Below the pieces are notes generated by a model. It did not search any database. It was not told the origin of the DNA and saw only the letters and a program-made list of their open reading frames with translations. From the NCBI RefSeq assembly GCF_900105925.1, contig NZ_LT629791.1, positions 5,922,001 through 5,986,000 of the forward strand: a DNA stretch of 64,000 nucleotides. Reading direction: 5' to 3'. Shown in pieces: positions 16,786 through 26,164 of this stretch. The stretch is from Jiangella alkaliphila (GTDB taxonomy: Bacteria > Actinomycetota > Actinomycetes > Jiangellales > Jiangellaceae). The position numbers and the translations under genes are program-made. Position 1 is the stretch's first letter; every line of letters begins with the position of its first letter.

Positions 16786-17669
16786 CGGCCGACCGCATGC
16801 ACGCCGATCAGGTCGAGATCGACGATGCGCTGGTGCGCCGGCTGCTGGCCGCGCAGTTCCCGCGGTGGGCCGGGCTGCCGCTGCGGCGGGTGCGGTCAGC
16901 GGGGACGGTCAACGCGATCTACCGGCTCGGCGACGAGCTCGCGGTGCGGCTGCCGCTCGTCCCGGCGTGGGCCGGCGACCTCGAGTCCGAGCTGGAGTGG
17001 CTGCCGCGGCTGGGGCGGGACGGCACGCTGCCGCTGGCGATCCCGGAGCCGGTCGCGGCCGGCGAGCCGGACGAGGGCTACGCGCTGCGCTGGGCGGTCT
17101 ACCGCTGGCTGGACGGCGAGCCGCCGGCGCCGGGGTCGCTGGCCGGCGACGTCGAGGCGGCCGCCCGACTGGCGGGCTTCGTCCGCGCGCTGCGGGACGT
17201 CTCCCCCGAAGGCGCACCGGTCGGGAAGGGCCACCAGCCGCTCGCCGACGACGACGACGCGGTGCGGGCGGCCGTCGCGGCGCTGGCCGGCACCGTCGAC
17301 GCGGCCGCCGCGACCGCCGTCTGGGCCGAGGCGCTGGCGGCCGACACCTGGGACGGCCGCCGAATCTGGGTGCACGGCGACCTGCTGCCGGTGAACCTGC
17401 TGATCCGCGGCGGCGAGCTGAGCGCCGTCCTCGACTTCGGGTCCGTCGGCGCCGGCGACGGCGCCTACGACCTGCTGCCCGCGTGGAGCCTGTTCACCGG
17501 CGCCGCCCGCGACGTGTTCCGGGCCGAGCTGGCGCCCGACGACGACGCGTGGGCGCGCGGCCGCGGTTACGCGCTGGTCAAGGGCCTGATGGCGCTGCCG
17601 TACTACCGCGAGACCAACCCGGAGTTCGCCGCGCTCGCCGCCCGGCTGGTCGACGCGGCCCTCGCGTAG
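16782..17669 (+). CDS. Aminoglycoside phosphotransferase (APH) family protein
   Basis: 295 aa, kinase-like fold of the APH/choline kinase family. Catalytic loop VHGDLLPVNLL (Asp, then Asn) near residue 200, Mg-binding VLDFGSVGAGDGAYDLLP, and an N-terminal ATP-binding lobe with VNAIYRLGDELAVRLPL. Most actinobacterial members of this type phosphorylate small molecules other than antibiotics, so resistance should not be assumed. The GTG at 16782 overlaps the LLM oxidoreductase stop by four bases. Confidence 0.88.
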   Translation: MTADRMHADQVEIDDALVRRLLAAQFPRWAGLPLRRVRSAGTVNAIYRLGDELAVRLPLVPAWAGDLESELEWLPRLGRDGTLPLAIPEPVAAGEPDEGYALRWAVYRWLDGEPPAPGSLAGDVEAAARLAGFVRALRDVSPEGAPVGKGHQPLADDDDAVRAAVAALAGTVDAAAATAVWAEALAADTWDGRRIWVHGDLLPVNLLIRGGELSAVLDFGSVGAGDGAYDLLPAWSLFTGAARDVFRAELAPDDDAWARGRGYALVKGLMALPYYRETNPEFAALAARLVDAALA

Positions 17670-17856
17670 CCCGTCGCCCGGTGGTATTTTTGCGGTGTGG
17701 CGCCGTCCCGCGCCCAACCCTCGGTTCCGGTGCTCACGCCATCGGCGATTGCGGGGGCAAAGGGGGCTCGAGCCCTCGGGATGCCGGTTCGGTGTGTCCT
17801 TTCCGGCGGACGTCGCGAGCGTGAGTCGCGTCGCGCCGCCGACGAGAGGAACACCG

Positions 17857-18534
17857 ATGACCAGGCAACGATCCTTCAAACACCTCGTGCGCACGCGCAT
17901 GACCAAGACCGGCGAGAGCTACACCGCCGCCCGCGCCGTCCTGCTCGCCGCGCAGGAGGTCCCCGGCGCCGCGCAGCCCGTCCTCGCGACGTCCGACGAG
18001 ACCATCCGCGAGCGCACCGGCCGCGGCTGGGAGGAGTGGTTCGACCTGCTCGACGAGTGGGGCGCCGCCGAGAAGTCGCACCGCGAGACCGCCCGCTGGG
18101 TGGCCGGCCAGCTCGGCGTCGTGCCGCTGGCGTGGAACGCGCAGGCGGTCGTCGGCAGCTACGAGCGGGCTCGGCTCGGCCGCGCTGTCGGCGAGCACGA
18201 GGACGGCTTCACCGTCAACGTCTCGCGCACCGTCGCCGTCAGCGCCGAGCGCCTCTACGACGCCGTCGTCGACGAGTCGCAGCGGACGGCATGGCTTCCG
18301 GACGGGAAGCTCACCGAGCGAACGGCGACCCGGCCCGCGTCGGCCCGGTTCGACTGGGACGGCGGCCCGACCCGCGTGCACGTCGTGTTCGACGTCAGGG
18401 ACGCAGGCAAGTCGCGGATCACCGTGTCGCACGTCCGCCTCGCCGACGCCGACGCGGCGGCCGCGATGAAGGCGTTCTGGCGCGAGCGGCTCGACGGCCT
18501 CAAGGCGCGGCTGGAGGGCGGTTCCGATGCCTGA
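17857..18534 (+). CDS. DUF4287 plus SRPBCC/AHSA1 domain protein
   Basis: 225 aa. The N-terminal half (residues 1-100) is DUF4287-like (TGRGWEEWFDLLDEWGAAEK, then HRETARWVAGQLGVVPLAWN). The C-terminal half (about 115-220) is an SRPBCC/AHSA1 helix-grip domain (TVNVSRTVAVSAERLYDAVV, then RITVSHVRLADADAAAAMKA). Both are small-molecule-binding or hydrolase-regulating folds without a proven reaction here. The ATG at 17857 follows GAGAGGA. The 187 bp before it hold no gene I recognise. The DUF1761 gene starts 8 bp before its stop. Confidence 0.85.
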   Translation: MTRQRSFKHLVRTRMTKTGESYTAARAVLLAAQEVPGAAQPVLATSDETIRERTGRGWEEWFDLLDEWGAAEKSHRETARWVAGQLGVVPLAWNAQAVVGSYERARLGRAVGEHEDGFTVNVSRTVAVSAERLYDAVVDESQRTAWLPDGKLTERTATRPASARFDWDGGPTRVHVVFDVRDAGKSRITVSHVRLADADAAAAMKAFWRERLDGLKARLEGGSDA

Positions 18535-18922
18535 CGTCTCGCTGCTCGCCGTCGCCGTCGGCACCGTCGCGGCGTTCGTGATCGGGTTCGTCTACTACGG
18601 GGCGGTGGGGGTGCCCGCGGCTGCGGGGGACGGCGCCGGCGCCGTGGCTGTCCGGCGGCCGGCGTGGCAGCTGCCGGTGGTCGAGCTGGCCCGCAACCTC
18701 GTCCTCGCCGCCGTCGTCGTCGGGGTCGCGGCCGCGGCGGATGTCTCGTCCGCCGGCGGCGGACTGCTGCTCGGCCTGGTGCTGTGGATCGGCTTCCCGC
18801 TGGTGCTGTGGACCGGCGCGCTGTTCCACGAGGGCGTCCCGCCCCGCACCGCCCTCGTCCACGGCGGCGACTGGCTGCTGAAGCTGCTGGCGATCGGCCT
18901 GATCGCCGGCCTGCTCGGCTGA
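18527..18922 (+). CDS. DUF1761-type membrane protein
   Basis: 131 aa with four hydrophobic segments: AVAVGTVAAFVIGFVYYGAV at the start, a second after residue 45, then GGGLLLGLVLWIGFPLVLWT, and a last one beginning WLLKLLAIGLIAGLLG. Segment spacing and the FVYYG motif fit DUF1761, a small family of unknown function. It overlaps the preceding SRPBCC gene, and such gene pairs are seen in other actinomycetes. Confidence 0.78.
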   Translation: MPDVSLLAVAVGTVAAFVIGFVYYGAVGVPAAAGDGAGAVAVRRPAWQLPVVELARNLVLAAVVVGVAAAADVSSAGGGLLLGLVLWIGFPLVLWTGALFHEGVPPRTALVHGGDWLLKLLAIGLIAGLLG

Positions 18923-19027
18923 CGCACGGGGCAGGGCGCCAAGATCACACCGAGGACAACGCGCCGGCGAATGTGACATATTGCGGCCCATGCCGGCCCG
19001 CCGTCCCCTCCCGACGGGCCCGCGCCC

Positions 19028-19855
19028 GTGAGCCGGGTGGCGGGGCGGTTCGTGCTGCCGGCGCTGGTCGCCGCGCTGTTCGCCGCCCCGCTGTGGTTCA
19101 TGGTGGTCGGCTCGCTGCGGCCGACGAGCATGCCGCCGCCTCGGACGTTGGAGTTGCTGCCGCCGGAGCCGACGCTCGAGGCGTACCGGCGGCTGCCCGA
19201 GCTGATCCCGGTGTTCACCTACCTGGCCAACTCGGCGGTAGTGGCCGCCGTCGCCGTGCCGCTGACCGTCGTGGTCGCGGCGCTGACCGGCTTCGGCGTG
19301 CGGCTGCTGACCCCGGCGGCGCGGAGGCGAGCGGTCATCGCGCTGCTGGTCGTCCTGCTGGTCCCGGTGACCGCGGTCTGGGCGACCCGGTTCGAGGTGT
19401 TCCGGCTGGCCGGCGTCGTCGACACGATCGTGCCGCTGCTGGCGCCGGCGCTGCTCGCCGTCAGCCCGTTCCTCGTGCTGCTCTACGCGTGGAGCTTCGG
19501 CGGCATCCCGGCCAGCCAGTTGCAGTCGGCGCGGCTCGAAGGGGCGAGCTGGCTGACCATCTGGCGGCGGGTCGCGCTGCCGCAGGTCCGCCCGGCCACG
19601 CTCGCCGTCGCCGTGCTGGCCTTCACGTTCCACTGGGCCAACTTCATCGATCCGTTGCTCTACCTGCACAGCGGCGACCGCTACACGTTCCCGCTGGCGC
19701 TGCGCTTCCTCCTGTTGCTCAACCCGACCGACTGGCCGCTGCTGATGGCCGGCTGCGTCATCGCGACCGTGCCCTGCGTGGTCGTGTTCCTGCTCGCCCA
19801 GCGCGTGCTGCTGAGCGACGACCCCCTGGCCGCCCTGCGGAGAGGACGCCCATGA
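19028..19855 (+). CDS. Carbohydrate ABC transporter permease (MalG type)
   Basis: 275 aa, six predicted membrane spans. The EAA loop that contacts the ATPase is SARLEGASWLTIWRRVALPQ (about residues 160-180). The GTG at 19028 gives VSRVAGRFVLPALVAAL. It is the first gene of a five-gene operon; the solute-binding protein begins within its stop (ATGA). Placing the MalG-type permease first, apart from the MalF-type permease at 22169, is an unusual order. The substrate is probably a sugar or oligosaccharide. Confidence 0.92.
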   Translation: MSRVAGRFVLPALVAALFAAPLWFMVVGSLRPTSMPPPRTLELLPPEPTLEAYRRLPELIPVFTYLANSAVVAAVAVPLTVVVAALTGFGVRLLTPAARRRAVIALLVVLLVPVTAVWATRFEVFRLAGVVDTIVPLLAPALLAVSPFLVLLYAWSFGGIPASQLQSARLEGASWLTIWRRVALPQVRPATLAVAVLAFTFHWANFIDPLLYLHSGDRYTFPLALRFLLLLNPTDWPLLMAGCVIATVPCVVVFLLAQRVLLSDDPLAALRRGRP

Positions 19856-21153
19856 CCCGGATGCCGCGCTGGGCCGGAGCCCTCGCCCTGGCCGCGCTGC
19901 TCGCCACCGCCTGCGGCAGCGAGGCCGGCCCCGGCGACGACGGTGACGCGGCGAGCGACCGCGACATCACCGTGATGCTGTTCGGCGACGCCGAGGAGGT
20001 CGCCGGGTACACGACGCTGGTCGAGGCGTTCGAGACGTCCAGCGACGTCGGCGTCACGCTCTCCCCCGTCGCCGGCCAGGACGAACTGATGGCCCGGTTG
20101 ACGACGGCGTTCGCCGGCGGCGCCCCGCCGGACGTGTTCCTGCTCAACTTCCGCCGCTACGGGCAGTTCGCCGCGCAGGACGTCATCGAGCCGGTCCAGA
20201 GCTACCTCGACGACAGCGACGTCCTCGCCGAGGACGACTTCAGCCCGCGGGCGCTCGACGCGTTCCGATTCGACGGCGACGAGCTCACCTGCATGCCGCA
20301 GAACCTCTCGTCGCTGGTCGTCTACTACAACCAGGACCTGTTCGACACCGCCGGCCTCGACGCCCCGCAGCAGGGCTGGACCTGGGACGACTTCCTCGCG
20401 GCGGCCACCGCGCTGACCGGGGGCGGCACGTACGGCGCGGGCGTCGAGCCGTCGATCATCCGGGTGGCGCCGTTCGCCTGGTCCAACGGCGGCGACATCG
20501 TCGACGACCCGGACGATCCCAGCACCTTCACCCTCACCGGCGACCCCGCCACCAGGGCCGCGGTCGACTGGTTCCTGGACCTGCAGCTCGTGCACGGTGT
20601 CGTCCCGCCCGACGCCGAGGAGCAGAGCGAGTCGAGCGAGGCCCGGTTCCTGCGCGGCACCCTCGGCATGTACCTGAACAGCCGGGTCGCCGTGCCGACG
20701 CTGCGCACCATCGAGGGGTTCGAGTGGGACGTCGCGCCGCTGCCGATGGCGCCGGGCGGTGAGCCGGCGTCGATCCTGCACAGCGACGCCTACTGCATGA
20801 GCGCCGGCCTCGACGTCCACGCCGCGGCCTGGGAGTTCATCGAGTTCGCCATGGGTGTGGAGGGCCAGACGATCCTCGCCGAGTCCGGCCGGACGGTCCC
20901 GTCGCGGCTCGACGTCGCGAACTCCGACGTCTTCCTGGCGCCGGCCGAGCCGCCGGCGTCGTCGCGGGTCTACCTCGACATCGAGCCGCACCTGCGGGCC
21001 ACGCCGCGCACCGCGAGCTGGTCGCGCATCGAGGGCGAGGCGAACGACCTGCTCGCCGAGGTGTTCTACGGCCGGGTCGAGCGGGAGGAGGGGCTGCGGC
21101 GGCTCGAGGACGAGTTGCGGCCGCTGTTCGAGGCGCCCGCGGGCGGGTCCTGA
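19852..21153 (+). CDS. Extracellular sugar-binding lipoprotein of ABC transporter
   Basis: 433 aa. Lipoprotein signal peptide with lipobox LLATAC at residue 22. The mature part has the cluster-B sugar-binding fold: FETSSDVGVTLSPVAGQDEL, LTTAFAGGAPPDVFLLN, NLSSLVVYYNQDLFDTAGLD and GWTWDDFLAAATALT. It captures substrate outside the membrane and delivers it to the permeases at 19028 and 22169. The ATG overlaps the preceding permease stop; the ATPase gene follows after 2 bp. Sugar specificity cannot be read from sequence. Confidence 0.92.
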   Translation: MTRMPRWAGALALAALLATACGSEAGPGDDGDAASDRDITVMLFGDAEEVAGYTTLVEAFETSSDVGVTLSPVAGQDELMARLTTAFAGGAPPDVFLLNFRRYGQFAAQDVIEPVQSYLDDSDVLAEDDFSPRALDAFRFDGDELTCMPQNLSSLVVYYNQDLFDTAGLDAPQQGWTWDDFLAAATALTGGGTYGAGVEPSIIRVAPFAWSNGGDIVDDPDDPSTFTLTGDPATRAAVDWFLDLQLVHGVVPPDAEEQSESSEARFLRGTLGMYLNSRVAVPTLRTIEGFEWDVAPLPMAPGGEPASILHSDAYCMSAGLDVHAAAWEFIEFAMGVEGQTILAESGRTVPSRLDVANSDVFLAPAEPPASSRVYLDIEPHLRATPRTASWSRIEGEANDLLAEVFYGRVEREEGLRRLEDELRPLFEAPAGGS

Positions 21154-21155
21154 CG

Positions 21156-22172
21156 GTGGCCGACGGCAGCGGCGTCCGGCTCACCGGGCTGGTCAAGGCG
21201 TACGGCCCGGTGCGCGCCGTCGACGGTGTCGACCTCGACGTCCCGGCGGGCGAGCTGGTCACCGTCGTGGGGCCGTCGGGGTCCGGGAAGTCGACGGTGC
21301 TGCGGCTCATCGCCGGGCTCGAGCGGCCCGACGCCGGCACCGTCGCCGTCGGCGGGCAGGACCTGCGCGACGTGCCGCCGCACCGGCGCGCGGTCGCGAT
21401 GGTGTTCCAGGACTATGCGCTCTACCCGCACCTCACCGTGCGCGAGAACATCATGTTCGGCCTGCGGGTGCGCAAGGTGCCCAAGGACGAGGCCCGGCGG
21501 CAGGCGGCCGCGGCGGCGGACCAGCTCGGCATCGCCGACCTGCTCGACCGCTACCCCGACCAGGCCTCCGGCGGCCAGCGGCAGCGGGTCGCACTGGCCC
21601 GCGCGCTGGTCCGGGCGCCCGGCGTGTACCTGCTCGACGAGCCGCTGGCCAGCCTCGACGCGCAGCTGCGGCTCACCACCCGGGCCGACCTCGTGGCGCT
21701 GCACCGGCAGCTCGGCTCCACGACCCTGCACGTCACGCACGACCAGGCCGAGGCGATGACGCTGGGCGATCGCGTGGTCGTGATGGACGCCGGCCGCGTC
21801 CGCCAGGCCGGTCCGCCGCAGGAGGTGTACGACGCGCCGGCCGACACCTTCGTCGCCCGGTTCCTCGGCAGCCCGCCGATGAACCTCGTCCCCGGCGGCG
21901 GCGTGCTCGGCGGCACCGGCGGCGACGGCGGCGGCACGGTCGGGATCCGCCCCGAGGACCTCGCCCTCGATCCCGACGGGCCGATCGAGGCCACCGTCGA
22001 GGCGGTCGAGACGCTCGGCAGCGAGGCCGTCCTGCTGACCCGGTGTCCCGACGGCGTCCGGCTCACCGTCCGCACGCCGCCGCGGCTGGGGCTGCGATCC
22101 GGCGACGGTGTCAGGCTGCGGCCCGACCCGCAGCGGCTGCACCGGTTCGACGGATCCGGACGGCGGCAGTGA
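21156..22172 (+). CDS. ABC transporter ATP-binding protein (UgpC/MsmK-like)
   Basis: 338 aa. Walker A GPSGSGKST (residues 40-48), Q-loop VFQDYALYPHLT, signature ASGGQRQRVALA in place of the usual LSGGQ, Walker B VYLLDEPLASLD, and the switch His in LHVTHDQAEA. The C-terminal 90 residues form the TOBE/regulatory part seen in sugar importers, interrupted by a Gly-rich stretch. The GTG at 21156 is 2 bp after the binding-protein gene. Having its own dedicated ATPase is notable, since many actinobacterial sugar importers share one MsiK-type ATPase. Confidence 0.93.
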   Translation: MADGSGVRLTGLVKAYGPVRAVDGVDLDVPAGELVTVVGPSGSGKSTVLRLIAGLERPDAGTVAVGGQDLRDVPPHRRAVAMVFQDYALYPHLTVRENIMFGLRVRKVPKDEARRQAAAAADQLGIADLLDRYPDQASGGQRQRVALARALVRAPGVYLLDEPLASLDAQLRLTTRADLVALHRQLGSTTLHVTHDQAEAMTLGDRVVVMDAGRVRQAGPPQEVYDAPADTFVARFLGSPPMNLVPGGGVLGGTGGDGGGTVGIRPEDLALDPDGPIEATVEAVETLGSEAVLLTRCPDGVRLTVRTPPRLGLRSGDGVRLRPDPQRLHRFDGSGRRQ

Positions 22173-23050
22173 CCCGGGTCGGCCGCGGCGGCTCGCTGTC
22201 GGGCTGGGCCTTCCTCGCGCCGTACGCCGTCGCCGTCGTCCTGCTGATCGCCGTCCCCGCGCTGCTCAACGTCGGCTACGCGTTCACCGACCACACCGGG
22301 CTGACCCGCGACCCGCAGTTCACCGGGCTGGACAACGTGCGCCGCCTCGCCGAGGACGGATTCCTGGCGGACAGCCTCGAGGCATCGCTCTTCCACGTCG
22401 CGCTGTCGGTGCCGCTGCGGCTGATCGCGGCCGTCGGGCTGGGACTGCTCCTGGCGGCGCCCCGGCCGGGTGGGCGGTGGTTCCGCACCGCCGTCTACCT
22501 GCCGACCGTCGTCCCCGACGTCGCGCTGGCCGTGCTGTTCCTCTGGGTGCTGAACCCGCTGTACGGGCCGCTGAACCAGCTGCTCGGACTGTTCGGCCAC
22601 CCCGGCTACACCTGGCTGTCGGACCCGGCGACGGCGCGGATCGGCGTCGTGCTGATGCTGCTGTTCCCGATCGGCGAGGGGTTCGTGGTGGTGCTGGCGG
22701 CGCGCCGGCTGCTGGACGGCCGGCTGTACGAGGCGGCCGCGCTGGAGGGCTGCGGGCCGTTCGGGCAGCTGCGCCGCATCACGCTCCCGCTGCTCGCGCC
22801 GGTGCTCGTGCTGCTCGCCGTCCGCGACACCATCATGACGCTGCAGGTGAACTTCGTGCCGGCCTACGTGCTGACCGACGGGCGACCCGCCAACGCGACG
22901 CTGTACCTGCCGGTGTACATCTTCGACCATGCCTTCGAGTTCTCCGGGTTCGCCTACGCCGCGCTCATCACGATCGTGCTGATGCTGATCACGGCGGCGA
23001 TCATCACCGTGCAACTGCTGGCCGTCCGGCGCTGGCGGGTGCTGCGATGA
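22169..23050 (+). CDS. Carbohydrate ABC transporter permease (MalF type)
   Basis: 293 aa, six spans. The EAA loop is AAALEGCGPFGQLRRITLPL. N-terminal FLAPYAVAVVLLIAVPALLN and the FTGLDNVRRL motif are typical of MalF-type subunits. It pairs with the MalG-type permease at 19028. The GTG at 22169 overlaps the ATPase stop by four bases, and its own stop overlaps the lipoprotein start at 23047. Confidence 0.92.
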   Translation: MTRVGRGGSLSGWAFLAPYAVAVVLLIAVPALLNVGYAFTDHTGLTRDPQFTGLDNVRRLAEDGFLADSLEASLFHVALSVPLRLIAAVGLGLLLAAPRPGGRWFRTAVYLPTVVPDVALAVLFLWVLNPLYGPLNQLLGLFGHPGYTWLSDPATARIGVVLMLLFPIGEGFVVVLAARRLLDGRLYEAAALEGCGPFGQLRRITLPLLAPVLVLLAVRDTIMTLQVNFVPAYVLTDGRPANATLYLPVYIFDHAFEFSGFAYAALITIVLMLITAAIITVQLLAVRRWRVLR

Positions 23051-23520
23051 CCGGCGCGCGTCGCTTCATCGCCGTCGTCGTCGCGGTGGCGCTGGCCGGG
23101 TGCGGCGGCGCCGACGACCCGGCGACGTCGGGCAACCCCGGCGACGCCATGCTGGCCAACCTGCCCTCCTGCGACCGGGTGCCGCTGGACGAGGCGCCGG
23201 AGCTGGGCGACGTGGTCGACGGGCTGGTGTTCCCCGACGGCGCCCGCGTGACCTCCGTGGTCGAGCAGGGTGCGCTGGTGACCGTCGAGGGCTCGATCCG
23301 GATGACGCCGCTGGAGCTGCGCGCCGACTACGAGGGCCGGTCCGACGTCGAGCTGCTGCGCATCGAGGACGAGGTGTTCGAGACCGAGGTGCTGCTGCGT
23401 TCGGCGGGCCGGCGGATGTACCTGCGGGCCACCGCCCTGTGCGCCGACGGCACGGCGCTCATGGCCGTCGTGGGGCCGGACTCCGAGGACGCCGGACTGC
23501 CGGAGTTCCAGAGCGACTGA
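23047..23520 (+). CDS. Small lipoprotein at the end of the ABC operon
   Basis: 157 aa. Signal peptide with lipobox ALAGC at residue 19, so it is lipid-anchored outside the membrane. The mature domain is acidic with short strands (GALVTVEGSIRMTPLELRAD) and two further Cys residues (at PSCDRV and ALCADG) that could form a disulfide. I do not recognise the family. Its ATGA overlap with the permease stop makes it part of the transporter operon; it may assist substrate capture or complex stability. Confidence 0.85.
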   Translation: MTGARRFIAVVVAVALAGCGGADDPATSGNPGDAMLANLPSCDRVPLDEAPELGDVVDGLVFPDGARVTSVVEQGALVTVEGSIRMTPLELRADYEGRSDVELLRIEDEVFETEVLLRSAGRRMYLRATALCADGTALMAVVGPDSEDAGLPEFQSD

Positions 23521-23605
23521 CCCCGTCCGACACCTGTCGTGACAGATCGTCGAAACTCTCGGCACATTACCCGGTGACATATCACTCTCCGGTGCCTATT
23601 CTTCG

Positions 23606-23632
23606 CACACGGCCCTCCCCCGAGGCCGTGTG
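23606..23632. terminator. Hairpin between the ABC operon and the Asp-box gene
   Basis: Perfect 9-bp stem (CACACGGCC / GGCCGTGTG) with a 9-nt loop is followed by TTTCCC. It lies 85 bp after the lipoprotein stop and 28 bp before the next start. It could end the transporter transcript or structure the leader of the downstream gene. Confidence 0.6.
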
Positions 23633-23659
23633 TTTCCCGTGCGGAGAGGGAGCCCCGGC

Positions 23660-26050
23660 ATGATCGCCAGACTCGCCCGCTATCGCCGAACCGTCCGGAC
23701 CGCCGCCGTCGCCACCCCCGTCGCCGTCGTCGCCCTGGTCGCCGCCATGGTCTACGGCGACGACCGGACACCGCAGCTGAGCACGAGCACCGCGACCGGG
23801 CCCATGGAGCTGCCCGACGAGTGGATGACGGCCCAGCGCATGAGCGACGGCCGCACCGAACTGTCGGCCGAGACGTACGCCGCGGCGCACACCACGGCGC
23901 GCAACATCGAGCTGCGCACCCGCAGCATGTACCGCCACCTGGCCGGCCTGGAGTGGGAGTTCTTCGGCCCCAGCGACATCGGCGGGCGGGTCGTCGACAT
24001 CGCCATCGATCCGCAGGTCGACGACCAGATCTTCGTCGCGGCGGCGTCCGGCGGCGTGTGGAGGTCCAGCGACGCCGGCATGACCTACGAGACCGCCTGG
24101 CCCGACGACTGGGTCCAGGGCATGGGCTCCGTCGCCATGACCACCGACGGCGTGCTGTTCGCCGGCACGGGCGAGGCCCAGCCCGGCGGCGGCTCCATCA
24201 CGTTCGGCGGCGACGGCATCTACCGCTCCCTCGACCGCGGCGAGACCTGGGAGCACGTCGGCCTGGCCGACAGCCACGCCATCGCCCGGTTCGCCGTCGA
24301 CCCCAGCGACCAGGACCGCATCTTCGCCGCGGCCGCCGGCAACCTGTTCGTCCCCGGCGGCGAGCGCGGCGTCTACCTCACCGAGGACGGCGGCGACACC
24401 TGGGACCGGGTACTCGCGCCGCTGAACGAGACCACCGGCGCCACCGAGGTGCTGATCGACCCCACGAACCCGGACCGCGTCTACGCCGCCATGTGGGACC
24501 ACCGGCGCGAGCCGCACCAGCGCACCTACGGCGGGCCCGGCTCCAGCCTGTGGCGCTCCGACGACGGCGGCGCCACTTGGGAGCGCATGACCGACGGCCT
24601 GCCCACCGACCCCGACCAGGGCCGCTGGGGCCTCGCGCTCGCACCCAGCAACCCGGACCGGCTCTACGCCTACGTCGGCACCGCGCTCGGGCCGTTCCGG
24701 GCGTTCTACCGCTCCGACGACGGCGGCGACAGCTGGCAGCAGACGCCCGTCACCGCGAGCGGGGCGTCGCAGTCCACGTTCAGCTGGTGGTTCGGCAAGC
24801 TCTTCGTCGACCCACAGGATCCGGACCACGTCTTCCTCACCGGTGTCGACCTGCGCGAATCGACGAACGGCGCGATGTCGTTCGAGATCTCGGAAGGGCC
24901 GCATGCCGACCAGCACAAGCTGGCGTGGGACCCGAAGGTGCCGAACCGGGTCTACCTGGGCAACGACGGCGGCATGTACCGCTCCGACACGAACGGCGCT
25001 TCCGAGTCGTGGTCCAAGGCCACCTACGAGCCGTACACGCAGTTCTACTCCGTCGACGTCGCCGAGACCGACACCGATCTCAAGGTCGGCGGCGCGCAGG
25101 ACAACGGCTGCAATCGCGGCTACAACGGCGTCGGCGGCGGGTGGGACGCGATCGGCTGCGGCGACGGCCTGCAGGTGATCATCCATCCCGAGAACCCGGC
25201 CATCGTCTTCGGCTGCAGCCAGTACGGCTCGTGCTACCGCTCCGAGAACAGCGGCAGCCCCCCGCGGCAGAACTTCGGCACCGGCCAGACGACGTCAGAG
25301 CGGCGCAACTGGTTCACGCCGCTGCAGTTCGACCCCAGCGACCCCGACGTCATGTACTACGCCGGCAACCGGCTGAACCGGTCCACGGACAACGGCCGCA
25401 CCTGGACCGCCATCAGCCCCGACCTCACCGACGGCGGCCCCAACGACCCCAACGGCTATCCGTGGGGCACCATCACGGCCGTCGCCGCCGCACCCACCGA
25501 CGGCGACACCATCTACGCCGGCACCGACGACGGCAACCTGTGGTGGACCGACGACCTCGGCGGCACCTGGAACGAGGTCGACGCCGGTCAGCTGCCCGGC
25601 ACCTGGGTGACCCGCATCGCCGTCAGCCCGGCCGACGAGGACGTCGCGTACGTCACCTTCTCCGGCTTCCGGTCCGGCAGCGACCGCCCGCACGTCATGG
25701 TCACCCAGGACGGCGGCGTCACCTGGACGAACATCGGGCAGGGGTTGCCGGATGCGCCGGTCAACTCCATCGTCCCGACGCCGGACGGGCTGCTGCTCGC
25801 CGGCACCGACGTCGGCGTGTTCGTGTCGGCGTGGAACGGTGGCGAATGGGCCGCGCTCGGCACGGATCTGCCGAACGCCCCCGTCATGTACATGCGCTAC
25901 CACGAGACGGACCGCCAGCTCAGCGTCGCCACCTTCGGCCGCGGCATCTACCAGGTCGACGTACCGACGTGCCGCGGCACGTCCACCCGGCTGCCGCTGC
26001 GCGAACCCGGCGTCGGCGTCGGCGGTGCGCTGGTGTCCTGCCGGCCATGA
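23660..26050 (+). CDS. Secreted or membrane-anchored BNR/Asp-box beta-propeller protein
   Basis: 796 aa. N-terminal hydrophobic segment (residues 13-32) is a signal peptide or anchor. The rest carries at least eight Asp-box motifs (S/T-x-D-x-G-x-T/S-W), for example RSLDRGETWE, LTEDGGDTWD, RSDDGGATWE, RSDDGGDSWQ, RSTDNGRTWT and VTQDGGVTWT. This arrangement suggests two seven-bladed propellers of the sortilin/VPS10 or GH74 type. No GH74 catalytic acid pair was confirmed, so glycosidase activity is not claimed. The Cys residues at the C terminus could form a disulfide. I chose the ATG at 23660 after GGAGAGGGAG; it appears to be a single gene. Confidence 0.88.
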   Translation: MIARLARYRRTVRTAAVATPVAVVALVAAMVYGDDRTPQLSTSTATGPMELPDEWMTAQRMSDGRTELSAETYAAAHTTARNIELRTRSMYRHLAGLEWEFFGPSDIGGRVVDIAIDPQVDDQIFVAAASGGVWRSSDAGMTYETAWPDDWVQGMGSVAMTTDGVLFAGTGEAQPGGGSITFGGDGIYRSLDRGETWEHVGLADSHAIARFAVDPSDQDRIFAAAAGNLFVPGGERGVYLTEDGGDTWDRVLAPLNETTGATEVLIDPTNPDRVYAAMWDHRREPHQRTYGGPGSSLWRSDDGGATWERMTDGLPTDPDQGRWGLALAPSNPDRLYAYVGTALGPFRAFYRSDDGGDSWQQTPVTASGASQSTFSWWFGKLFVDPQDPDHVFLTGVDLRESTNGAMSFEISEGPHADQHKLAWDPKVPNRVYLGNDGGMYRSDTNGASESWSKATYEPYTQFYSVDVAETDTDLKVGGAQDNGCNRGYNGVGGGWDAIGCGDGLQVIIHPENPAIVFGCSQYGSCYRSENSGSPPRQNFGTGQTTSERRNWFTPLQFDPSDPDVMYYAGNRLNRSTDNGRTWTAISPDLTDGGPNDPNGYPWGTITAVAAAPTDGDTIYAGTDDGNLWWTDDLGGTWNEVDAGQLPGTWVTRIAVSPADEDVAYVTFSGFRSGSDRPHVMVTQDGGVTWTNIGQGLPDAPVNSIVPTPDGLLLAGTDVGVFVSAWNGGEWAALGTDLPNAPVMYMRYHETDRQLSVATFGRGIYQVDVPTCRGTSTRLPLREPGVGVGGALVSCRP

Positions 26051-26164
26051 CCTGAAAACGCTCGGCCGGAACCGGTCGCGGGGCGGGCGGTGCGGCGGCA
26101 TACTCGACGCAGATTGGCGACGACTGCCGACGCACCGCCGGCCCGGACGACCGAGAGGCACATC

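Noticed and set aside
16782-17669. Aminoglycoside-resistance gene
   Set aside because: APH-fold kinases are very common in actinomycetes and most act on other compounds; no resistance-specific signature or context.
17670-17856. Possible riboswitch before the DUF4287/SRPBCC gene
   Set aside because: The leader has several G/C-rich complementary blocks, but I could not match them to the cobalamin, glycine or c-di-AMP consensus features.
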